In this document: piece after piece, positions 57,508 through 64,000 of the stretch
Layout of the letters: the number at the start of each line of letters is the position of its first letter
Position numbering within the stretch: the first letter of the stretch is position 1
NCBI GenBank assembly: GCA_036279975.1
Contig: DASURP010000010.1
Span: 16,978-80,977 of the forward strand
Length of the DNA stretch: 64,000 bases
Direction of reading: 5' to 3'
Origin: 66-474 sp036279975
GTDB taxonomy: Bacteria > Pseudomonadota > Gammaproteobacteria > Xanthomonadales > Rhodanobacteraceae
The notes under the pieces: model-generated
Database searches by the model: none
The model's input: only the letters and a program-made list of their open reading frames with translations
Told to the model about the DNA's origin: nothing
Program-made: the position numbers and the translations under genes

Positions 57508-58716
57508 TCAGGCGGCCGGCAGCACCCGGCAAATGAAGCCTTTCAGGTAATCGGTCTCGGGGATCGCGGGGTGCACCGGATGGTCGGGGGCCTGCTGCAG
57601 GGCCTGCAGGACCTGCACGCTGCGTTCGAGGTGCCGCGCGCCCTTTTGTATCGCATCCAGCAATCCCGCACGCGGCATGTGGTACGAGCACGAACAGGTC
57701 ACCAGGATGCCATCCTTGCCGAGCACCTGCATCGCCAGCTCGTTGATGCGGCGATAGGCGAGCGCGCCTTCCTTCAGGCCCTTCCTGCGCTTGACGAACG
57801 CGGGCGGATCGAGGATCACCACGTCGAAATGCTCACGCGCCTCGCGTCGCGCCTTCAACCAGTCGAACGCATCGGCGCGTTCGGCGCGCACCCGGTCCGC
57901 GAGCCCGTTGTGTGCGGCATTCGCATCGATCAGCCTCACGGCCGACGCCGACGCGTCCACGCACGTGACCTCCTGCGCCCCCATCGCGGCGGCGCGCAGC
58001 CCCCAGGCGCCAAGGTAGGCAAACATGTCCAGCACCCGTGTACCCTTGACGAACGGCGCCAACGCATCGCGATTGGCGCGCTGGTCGTAGAACCAGCCGG
58101 TCTTCTGGCCGCCGATCGCATCGAGCGCGAACCCGACGCCGCCCTCGCGCACGTGCAGCGCGCCCGGCGGTTCGCCGAAACCGATGTCCGCGTACGCCAT
58201 CAGCCCTTCCAGCGCACGGATCCCGCCATCGTTCTTCCAGATCAGTGCGCGCGGCTTCAGCACCTTTTGCACGGCGGTCTCGATTTCCGCTTTCAAGCGT
58301 TCGATCCCCGCGGTGGTGGCCTGCGCCACGATCACGTCGTCGAACCGGTCGAGCGTGAGGCCGGGCACGCCGTCGGATTCGCCATAAAGCAGCCGGTAGT
58401 ACGGCTCCGCGTAAAGACGCTCGCGCAGCGCCAGCGCGACCCGCAGCCGGTGCACCAGCAGCGATGCATCCAGGGGGCGCTGCACGCCCCGCGCCACCAG
58501 CCGCGCGCAGATCAACGAATGCGGATTGACATAGCCGACGCCGAGCGGCCGGTCGCGCGCGTCCACGATCGCGCAGGCCTCACCGGGGTCGAACGACGTG
58601 AGCGGCGAACGCGCGACGTCGACCTCATTGGCGAACACCCACAGGTGCCCCGCGCGCAGGCGCGCATCTTCACCGCGCTTCAGATACAACGCAGGGTATT
58701 CGACGGGGCGTTCCAC
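57508..58716 (-). CDS. rlmI: 23S rRNA (cytosine(1962)-C5)-methyltransferase
   Basis: A 402-residue SAM enzyme with an N-terminal PUA domain (GHLWVFANEVDV, GYVNPHSLICARLV) and a Rossmann methyltransferase core (VLDMFAYLGAWGLRAAAMGA, DVVILDPPAFVKRRKG). The catalytic cysteine pair region is LVTCSCSYHM. GTG start at 58716. It probably forms one unit with nagZ, hpt and the phosphorylase. Confidence 0.93.
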   Translation of the reverse strand: MERPVEYPALYLKRGEDARLRAGHLWVFANEVDVARSPLTSFDPGEACAIVDARDRPLGVGYVNPHSLICARLVARGVQRPLDASLLVHRLRVALALRERLYAEPYYRLLYGESDGVPGLTLDRFDDVIVAQATTAGIERLKAEIETAVQKVLKPRALIWKNDGGIRALEGLMAYADIGFGEPPGALHVREGGVGFALDAIGGQKTGWFYDQRANRDALAPFVKGTRVLDMFAYLGAWGLRAAAMGAQEVTCVDASASAVRLIDANAAHNGLADRVRAERADAFDWLKARREAREHFDVVILDPPAFVKRRKGLKEGALAYRRINELAMQVLGKDGILVTCSCSYHMPRAGLLDAIQKGARHLERSVQVLQALQQAPDHPVHPAIPETDYLKGFICRVLPAA

Positions 58717-58803
58717 CGCAGGAATTCCATTGGTCGGCGCGTCAACTTATCGGAACTTGGCACACTGCCACAAGGGACTTGCTGCCGGCAGTAGCATGTC
58801 CGG

Positions 58804-60900
58804 ATGGCAGGTTCCAACTCTGAACGCAACCGGCTCGCCAACGCATCCAGCCCCTACCTTCGCCAGCACGCCGGCAACCCGGTGGCCTGGCAGCCGTGGG
58901 ACGACGCGGCGCTGGCACACGCGCGCGCCAGCGACACGCCCATCCTGCTCTCGATCGGCTACAGCGCCTGCCATTGGTGCCACGTGATGGCGCACGAGTG
59001 TTTCGAGAGCCCCGCCATCGCGGCGGCGATGAATGCGGGTTTCGTCAACATCAAGCTGGACCGCGAGGAACGCCCCGACATCGACCACGTGTACCAGCTC
59101 GCGTACCAGGCCTTGAGCGGAGGCGGCGGTGGCTGGCCCTTGACCGCGTTCCTCGATCCGCAGGACCTCTCGCCGTTCTACATCGGCACTTATTTCCCGC
59201 CGGCGCCACGCCACGGGCTGCCCGGCTTCCCCGAGGTGCTGCAAGGCGTGCGTGCCTACTTCGACAACCACCGCAAGGAACTCCGCAGCCAGGCCGAACA
59301 GCTCCGCGCATGGTTGCAACACGCGCAAGCCGAAGCGCCGGGAGCCGCTGTCGACCCGATCAAGGCGCAGCAAGTCGCCATGCAGCGCATCGGGTCGCGC
59401 TTCGACGACCAATGGGGCGGCAACACGGGCGCCCCCAAGTTTCCGCGCGCAGCTGAACTGGAATGGCTGCTCGATGCAGGGGGCAACGACGCCCCTGCCC
59501 TGGCGCGGCCCACCCTCGCGAACATGGCTGCGCGGGGACTGCAGGATCACCTGGGCGGCGGCTTCTTCCGCTACTGCGTCGACGCGAGCTGGACGATCCC
59601 GCACTTCGAGAAGATGCTGTACGACAACGCGCAGTTGTTGCCCGTCTATGCGCGGGCCGCGGCATCACGAAACACCGATGCGGCGTTGCGCGACATGGCA
59701 ACCCAGGCCGTGCGGGGAATCACGGACTGGCTGGCTCGCGACATGGCCGCGCCGGACGGCGCGTTCTACAGCGCCCGCGACGCCGACAGCGAGGGCGAGG
59801 AAGGCAAGTTCTACCTGTGGACACGCGACGAGGTGCATGCCGCACTGGACGACAGCGACGTCGCCTTGGCCGCGGCAGCCTACGGGCTGGACGCCCCGCC
59901 CAATTTCGAGGGGCGGGCGTGGCACCTGCTGCGCAGCACGCCGCTGGAATCACTGGCGGCACGCTTCGACGGCACGCAGGCAGCGGTCGCGGCCCGGCTG
60001 GATTCGATACGCCGGCGCCTGCACGACACCCGCGCAGGCCGGACGCCGCCGGCGCTCGATGACAAGATCCTCACGGCCTGGAACGCGCTGGCGATTTCCG
60101 GCCTGGCGCGGGCAGCCCGCATGCTCGGCGACGCCCGCTGCGCCGAGATGGCCCTGCGCGCGCTGGCTGGTTTGCACGAAACCAGCTGGACCGGGGGCAG
60201 GCTTTTCGCCAACGCCGCGGCACCGGCTTCCCGCATCCCCGGCTTCCTCGACGACCACGCCCTGCTGCTGGACGCCTTGCTCGAAACGCTGCAACTCGCG
60301 TTCAGCCCGCGCAATCTCGAATGGGCGATCGCATTGGCGGATGCGCTGTGCGGACAATTCTCCGATCCCGACGGCGGCGGCTTCTGGTTCTCGACCGCGC
60401 AACACGCCACGCCGCTGGTGCGCAGCCGCAGCTGGACCGATGACGCCCTGCCGAACGGCAATGCCGTGGCGATCCGCGCACTGCTGCGGCTGGGACACCT
60501 GCTCGGGGACACGCGGTATCTCGAGCACGCCGCACGCGCCCTGCAAGCCGCGACGGGGGCGCTCGACCGATATCCCGATGCCTGCCCGAGTTTGTTGCGC
60601 TCCCTGCGCGAATCCGAACAGCCGCGCGCGCAGATCGTGGTGCGCTGCCCGGACGCACGGCAGCAGGCGTGGCAAGCAGCGTTGCACGACGGCTTGCGTG
60701 CGGCCGGGATCCCGCCCGGTGGCGACCCGCTCGATGCATTCGTGATCCCCACGGGTTGCGGACCCCTGCCCGGCCTGCTGGCCACGCGCGAGGCGCACGG
60801 CGAGCACGGTGCGGCCTACCTGTGCTCGGGACTGACCTGCCAGGCGCCCATCACGTCACCGGATGCGCTGCGGCAAGCGCTGCGCGACCATGTGGCATAG
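58804..60900 (+). CDS. YyaL/SSP411-type protein, DUF255 thioredoxin domain plus six-hairpin glycosidase-like domain
   Basis: A 698-residue protein. Residues 10-170 are the thioredoxin-like DUF255 with the redox motif C-H-W-C in IGYSACHWCHVMAHECFES. The rest is an alpha/alpha barrel like N-acylglucosamine epimerases (KMLYDNAQLLPVYARA, WNALAISGLARAARMLGDA, FLDDHALLLDALLETLQL). The family is widespread, called YyaL in Bacillus and SPATA20 in animals; its substrate is unknown. It diverges from rlmI with an 87-base gap. Confidence 0.92.
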   Translation: MAGSNSERNRLANASSPYLRQHAGNPVAWQPWDDAALAHARASDTPILLSIGYSACHWCHVMAHECFESPAIAAAMNAGFVNIKLDREERPDIDHVYQLAYQALSGGGGGWPLTAFLDPQDLSPFYIGTYFPPAPRHGLPGFPEVLQGVRAYFDNHRKELRSQAEQLRAWLQHAQAEAPGAAVDPIKAQQVAMQRIGSRFDDQWGGNTGAPKFPRAAELEWLLDAGGNDAPALARPTLANMAARGLQDHLGGGFFRYCVDASWTIPHFEKMLYDNAQLLPVYARAAASRNTDAALRDMATQAVRGITDWLARDMAAPDGAFYSARDADSEGEEGKFYLWTRDEVHAALDDSDVALAAAAYGLDAPPNFEGRAWHLLRSTPLESLAARFDGTQAAVAARLDSIRRRLHDTRAGRTPPALDDKILTAWNALAISGLARAARMLGDARCAEMALRALAGLHETSWTGGRLFANAAAPASRIPGFLDDHALLLDALLETLQLAFSPRNLEWAIALADALCGQFSDPDGGGFWFSTAQHATPLVRSRSWTDDALPNGNAVAIRALLRLGHLLGDTRYLEHAARALQAATGALDRYPDACPSLLRSLRESEQPRAQIVVRCPDARQQAWQAALHDGLRAAGIPPGGDPLDAFVIPTGCGPLPGLLATREAHGEHGAAYLCSGLTCQAPITSPDALRQALRDHVA

Positions 60901-60912
60901 CGTCAACAGGCC

Positions 60913-61404
60913 CTAAAGCACCACCGGCTTGTTCGGCAACTCGTCGCGCCGTCCGGGACCCGGCGGCAGGTAAAGCTCGAGCAACGCGTGCGTGGATTCG
61001 ATCCCCGCCAGCGCGCCTTCCTTCCAGTGCTCGCCGCGGAACTGCTCGCTCATGAATCCGATGATCTTGTCCCACGAGCCTTCCGGCACCCGCGACACCA
61101 CGCCGCGATCGGGGATGATCTCGATCGTGTAGTCGCCCAGCAGCACGTAGATCAGCACGCCCGTGCGCCGTTCGGTGTCCCAGACCTTCAGGTCGCCGAA
61201 CACGCTTTCGGCGCGTGCGCGTATGCGGCGCCCGCCAATCAGGTAACGCGCGGGCAGGCGCGCCTCGACCGCGAAACAGATCTCGCCGTCGTGCTTCGCC
61301 TCACCACGTGCGATCGCCTCCTGGATTTCCTGCATCACCGCAGGCGGAAACGCCCGGCTCGCGGGGGCGTGGAACCAGTGTCTCAACCAACGCATTGCAT
61401 CCAT
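60913..61404 (-). CDS. TPM-domain protein (DUF477), soluble
   Basis: A 163-residue protein that is one TPM fold: AIARGEAKHDGEICFAVEAR, DTERRTGVLIYVLLGDYTIE, IIPDRGVVSRVP, and IIGFMSEQFRGEHWKEGALA. It has no signal peptide. It is coupled to the membrane TPM protein by a one-base overlap (TGATG). TPM/LemA clusters are common and their role in the envelope is not settled. Confidence 0.88.
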   Translation of the reverse strand: MDAMRWLRHWFHAPASRAFPPAVMQEIQEAIARGEAKHDGEICFAVEARLPARYLIGGRRIRARAESVFGDLKVWDTERRTGVLIYVLLGDYTIEIIPDRGVVSRVPEGSWDKIIGFMSEQFRGEHWKEGALAGIESTHALLELYLPPGPGRRDELPNKPVVL

Positions 61405-62312
61405 CACCAACTCCCTGAAGCGCCGCCACCACCGGTTGCACCGCCCCCGCCGGAAAAACCGCCGCCTCCGCCAAGGCCCCCACCAAATCCGCCGCCGCCC
61501 CAGCCACCGCCAAGGCCTCCACCCCAACCGCCGAAACCGCCGCGCCGCGCGAAGGTTCCACCCGTCACGCCCACCAGGCCGACCAGCAGACCGACCACGC
61601 CGAGCGCAATGCCGAACGGCCACAGCCCGCTGAACAACCACGCCAGGACGCCCGTCACCGTACCCACCAGCCCCGCGCGCGGCACCCGCGGAATGCGCGC
61701 GAACAAGGCGCGTCCCCACAGCATCACGATCCAGGCAACCACCAGGCCCGTGAACCAGTCGTGTCCGTGCACGACGCCGCCGGGTTCGCGTTCCGGCCCC
61801 TGCAGGGGCGGCGGCAGCGGTTCGCCGTCGATCAGTCTGGTCAGTGCATCGATCGCGTCGTTCAAGCCGCCGTTGAAATCATCCACGCGGAACTTCGGCG
61901 ACATGTACTCGCGGATGATCCGCGCCGCCGCGGCGTCCGGGATCGCGCCTTCGAGGCCATAACCGGTTTCGATCATTGCGCGATGGTCGTCCTTGGCCAC
62001 CACCACCAGCACGCCGTCATCGACGCCCTTGCGCCCGATCTTCCACTGGTCGAACACGCGCGTCGAATAATCGAAAATGTCCTCGGGCTGCGTGGTCGGC
62101 AGCATCAGCACCACGACCTGTGCGCCCTTGCGTTGCTCCAGCGCCGCAAGTTTCGCCTCCAGTTGCTGCGTCTGTTGCGCGCTGAGCGTGCCGGTGAGGT
62201 CGGTGATGCGCGCCTTCAACACCGGCACCGCGACCTCGGCGTGCGCCATGGTCGCAAACGCAAGCAGGCACGCTACAACCATCACGAGCACGACGAGATT
62301 GTTCGCAACCAC
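61404..62312 (-). CDS. TPM-domain membrane protein with glycine-rich tail (YgcG-like)
   Basis: A protein of about 302 residues: signal peptide (ending TMAHA), TPM domain (about 30-165, RITDLTGTLSAQQTQQLEAK, QWKIGRKGVDDGVLVVVAKD), two membrane helices (about 185-240) and a tail of some 55 residues that is mostly Gly with Phe and Trp. The start is a GTG at 62312 with GGGAGAGGGG upstream; that ribosome site is part of a repeated element. It follows lemA on the same strand. Confidence 0.88.
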   Translation of the reverse strand: MVANNLVVLVMVVACLLAFATMAHAEVAVPVLKARITDLTGTLSAQQTQQLEAKLAALEQRKGAQVVVLMLPTTQPEDIFDYSTRVFDQWKIGRKGVDDGVLVVVAKDDHRAMIETGYGLEGAIPDAAAARIIREYMSPKFRVDDFNGGLNDAIDALTRLIDGEPLPPPLQGPEREPGGVVHGHDWFTGLVVAWIVMLWGRALFARIPRVPRAGLVGTVTGVLAWLFSGLWPFGIALGVVGLLVGLVGVTGGTFARRGGFGGWGGGLGGGWGGGGFGGGLGGGGGFSGGGGATGGGGASGSW

Positions 62313-62320
62313 GCGCTTGA

Positions 62321-62461
62321 TCCCCTCTCCCTTCGGGCATAGCCGCCGTCCATGGCCAGGAGTTCCATGGTGGCCGAAGGCCGGGTGAGGGTACGAACTT
62401 GCGAGAGGCTTATTCAGGAACACGGACCCTCACCCCTACCCCTCTCCCGGAGGGAGAGGGG
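62321..62461. repeat. REP-like intergenic element between lemA and the TPM gene
   Basis: Two direct copies of CCCCTCTCCC (62322-62331 and 62439-62448) and an inverted pair GGGTGAGGGT (62383-62392) and ACCCTCACCC (62426-62435). The right end forms a ten-base stem with a three-base loop (62439-62461). Similar CCCTCTCCC-GGGAGAGGG elements are scattered in many proteobacterial genomes. Confidence 0.7.
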
Positions 62462-62490
62462 AAAATCCGGCGACATTGCAATGTTGCCCA

Positions 62491-63162
62491 TCAATGCGTG
62501 CTCGATGCGGGCACGGGTGCGGACGGTGCCGCGGGAGGCGCGGGAGCCGGCGGCGGGGATGGCGCGGGCGCCTTGCCGAAATCCACCTTCGGCGCAGTCG
62601 AGATCGCTGCCTCGTTCTCCACGGTGAAATTGGGCTTGATCCTGTAACCGAACACCTTCGCGGTCAGGTTCACCGGGAAGCTGCGGATGTAGGCGTTGTA
62701 GTCCTGCACCGCCTGCACGTAGCGGTTGCGCGCCACGGTGATGCGATTCTCGGTGCCTTCGAGTTGCGCCTGCAGGTTCTGGAACAGGCCGTCGGCCTTG
62801 AGGTTAGGATAATTTTCCGAAACCGCCATCAGGCGCGTCAGCGCGCCGGAAAGCTCGCCCTGCGCGGCCTGGAATTTCGCGAGCGACGCCGCGTCGTCGG
62901 CGTTCACCGTCACCTGCCCGACCTTTGCACGCGCCCCGGTGACCTCGCGGAACACCTGTTCCTCGTGCGCGGCGTAGCCCTTGACCGTCGCGACCAGGTT
63001 CGGGACCAGGTCGGCACGGCGCTGGTACTGGTTGATCACTTCCGACCACGCGGCCTTGACCGCTTCGTCCTTCTGCTGGATCCGGTTGTAGCCGCACCCC
63101 GACAACAAGCCGCAAGCCAGCAGCAACACACAACCCGCAATGAAAAACCGGACAGCGCGCAT
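62491..63162 (-). CDS. lemA: LemA-family lipoprotein
   Basis: A 223-residue protein with a lipoprotein signal (LLACGLLSGC, lipid cysteine at 23), the LemA core of long helices (DEAVKAAWSEVINQYQRRAD, LVPNLVATVKGYA, YVQAVQDYNAYIRSFP) and a Pro/Ala-rich C-terminus. It is the usual partner of TPM proteins. ATG 63162 is chosen over a 28-residue extension. The 73 bases to dgkA hold nothing clear. Confidence 0.92.
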   Translation of the reverse strand: MRAVRFFIAGCVLLLACGLLSGCGYNRIQQKDEAVKAAWSEVINQYQRRADLVPNLVATVKGYAAHEEQVFREVTGARAKVGQVTVNADDAASLAKFQAAQGELSGALTRLMAVSENYPNLKADGLFQNLQAQLEGTENRITVARNRYVQAVQDYNAYIRSFPVNLTAKVFGYRIKPNFTVENEAAISTAPKVDFGKAPAPSPPPAPAPPAAPSAPVPASSTH

Positions 63163-63235
63163 GGGATTCTCCGTGCCAGTCTGGGCGGTGATTGCAGCAT
63201 GCGCGGCTGGTCCGCGCAATGCCGATGCGAGGGTG

Positions 63236-63607
63236 TTACAGCGCACGCGGAAGCAGGATGATGATCCAGATCACCAGCACGTTGACCATCAACAGGAATA
63301 CCGCCGCCGAGCCCATGTCCTTGGCGCGCCCGGCAATCTCGTTGCGCTCGGGCCACAGCCTGTCCACCACGGCCTCCAGGCCGGAGTTCAGCATCTCCGC
63401 GGCCAACACCGGCAGCAGCGAGCCCGCCAGCAACGCCTTTTCGATCACACCATCGCCCAGCCACAGCCCGAGCGGAAACAGGATCACGAGCAGGACCACT
63501 TCCAGCCGGAACGAGGCCTCGATGCGCCAACCCTCGCGCAATCCCTTCAGCGACCAGACCAATGCCAGCCAGATCTGGCGCGGTCCACGATTGACGTTGC
63601 TGGGCAT
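63236..63607 (-). CDS. dgkA: diacylglycerol kinase
   Basis: A 123-residue enzyme with an amphipathic N-terminus, three membrane helices and the catalytic stretch ASFRLEVVL plus AAEMLNSGLEAVVDR and KDMGSAAVFLL, which hold the metal-binding glutamates. It recycles diacylglycerol to phosphatidic acid. Start at ATG 63607. First gene of a leftward group with lemA and the TPM genes. Confidence 0.95.
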   Translation of the reverse strand: MPSNVNRGPRQIWLALVWSLKGLREGWRIEASFRLEVVLLVILFPLGLWLGDGVIEKALLAGSLLPVLAAEMLNSGLEAVVDRLWPERNEIAGRAKDMGSAAVFLLMVNVLVIWIIILLPRAL

Positions 63608-63732
63608 TGCCTGGTTTTCCCCGTCGAATGGAATGCTCGCCCGGTCGATCCGGCACTTGCCAGTGACCGCGGCCGCACGCGAGCATACGATGACTTGACG
63701 GACGCCGCGAGCCCCGCGGCCAGGGAACCTGC

Positions 63733-63921
63733 ATGCGGACATTGCGACGGTGGTTGCCGCTGGTCTTGCTGATCCCGTTCGCCGCGCTGTTGTGGGTGCC
63801 GTTCTACAACCGCACCCAGCCGGTTGTCGCGGGCTTCCCGTTCTTCTACGTCTGGCAGTTCGCGTGGGTGGTGCTGGCCGCGCTGCTGACCTGGGCCGTG
63901 CATCGCGGGTGGCGCGCATGA
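63733..63921 (+). CDS. DUF3311 small membrane protein
   Basis: A 62-residue protein with two membrane helices and the motif VPFYNRTQPVVAGFPFFYVWQ, which defines DUF3311. Such proteins are nearly always encoded just before a sodium:solute symporter and are thought to be an accessory subunit. Its stop overlaps the next start (ATGA). Confidence 0.92.
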   Translation: MRTLRRWLPLVLLIPFAALLWVPFYNRTQPVVAGFPFFYVWQFAWVVLAALLTWAVHRGWRA

Positions 63922-64000
63922 GCGGACCGCAGCTCGACTGGACCGCGCTCGGCGTGTTCGTGTTCTTCTTCGCCCTGGTCACGGTGCTGGGCTTCATTGC
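63918..64000 (+). CDS. sodium:solute symporter family protein, 5' end only
   Basis: The first 27 residues (MSGPQLDWTALGVFVFFFA and on) start a hydrophobic helix and the gene runs off the window. The identity is inferred from the DUF3311 partner and the overlap. The substrate cannot be judged. Confidence 0.6.
   Translation, partial: MSGPQLDWTALGVFVFFFALVTVLGFI

Overview
The window is high-GC bacterial chromosome with housekeeping gene order typical of Gammaproteobacteria: uvrC, pgsA, tRNA-Gly and tRNA-Cys in a row, nagZ-hpt-methylthioinosine phosphorylase, a fabA-fabB pair, SMUG1-type uracil-DNA glycosylase and kdsB. I infer a member of the Xanthomonadales (Rhodanobacteraceae-like), but no rRNA is present to settle this. 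I saw no insertion sequence, prophage or CRISPR array.

Region 1 (1-2650) is a sulfide module. A type I sulfide:quinone oxidoreductase, a cytochrome b561 and a DUF2892 membrane protein run leftward. They diverge from an ArsR-family repressor that keeps the two cysteines of the YgaV/BigR/SqrR persulfide sensors.

Region 2 (about 2.7-21 kb, with outliers to 34.9 kb) is the most coherent part of the window. A quinol-type NO reductase, a CBS domain-ribosome hibernation factor fusion, a Cyc2-like fused cytochrome-porin, a PEGA/SHOCT protein, a phosphoribosyltransferase, dodecin, a universal stress protein, a DksA/TraR-like protein, a CBS-DUF2267 protein, a response regulator with a hybrid kinase, an FNR-family regulator, a shortened NrdJ-like protein, Pta-AckA-GNAT, a shortened HemN and FabA-FabB lie together. 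Nearly every transcription unit is preceded by a TTGA(T/C)-N4-(A/G)TCAA palindrome. I read this as an oxygen- or NO-controlled survival island. It resembles in content the low-oxygen-activated locus known from Burkholderia cenocepacia. It would combine NO detoxification, acetyl-phosphate ATP production, ribosome and protein stasis, and oxygen-independent unsaturated fatty acid synthesis.

Region 3 (22.6-34.9 kb) is accessory metabolism: a tyrosine/glutamate decarboxylase-like enzyme with UbiM, a GlcD-type FAD oxidase, azurin with a clear intrinsic terminator, a ComA-like enzyme next to an MmgE/PrpD protein, an SDR, the uracil-DNA glycosylase and MetE. Weaker copies of the same palindrome occur near ubiM, azurin and the prpD-SDR divide.

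Region 4 (34.9-42 kb) is one large gene encoding a hybrid NRPS-PKS of 2109 residues ordered A-PCP-KS-AT-ACP-C. The residues that set specificity suggest glycine and malonyl-CoA. It is alone: no thioesterase, phosphopantetheinyl transferase, MbtH protein or exporter is nearby. A 645-bp non-coding stretch with GGATCGG-type repeats and a palindrome at the metE stop codon precede it.

Region 5 (42-64 kb) is mostly housekeeping: the tRNA-Cys and tRNA-Gly genes with a stray copy of the tRNA-Cys 5' end, a translationally coupled leftward operon (PilZ-like protein, DUF1272, kdsB, phosphatase, NHL protein, then uvrC and pgsA), a cardiolipin synthase-like protein with xseA, an aldehyde dehydrogenase, a cold-shock protein, the purine salvage/nagZ/rlmI cluster, a YyaL-type protein, two TPM proteins with lemA, dgkA, and the start of a DUF3311-sodium:solute symporter pair cut by the window end.
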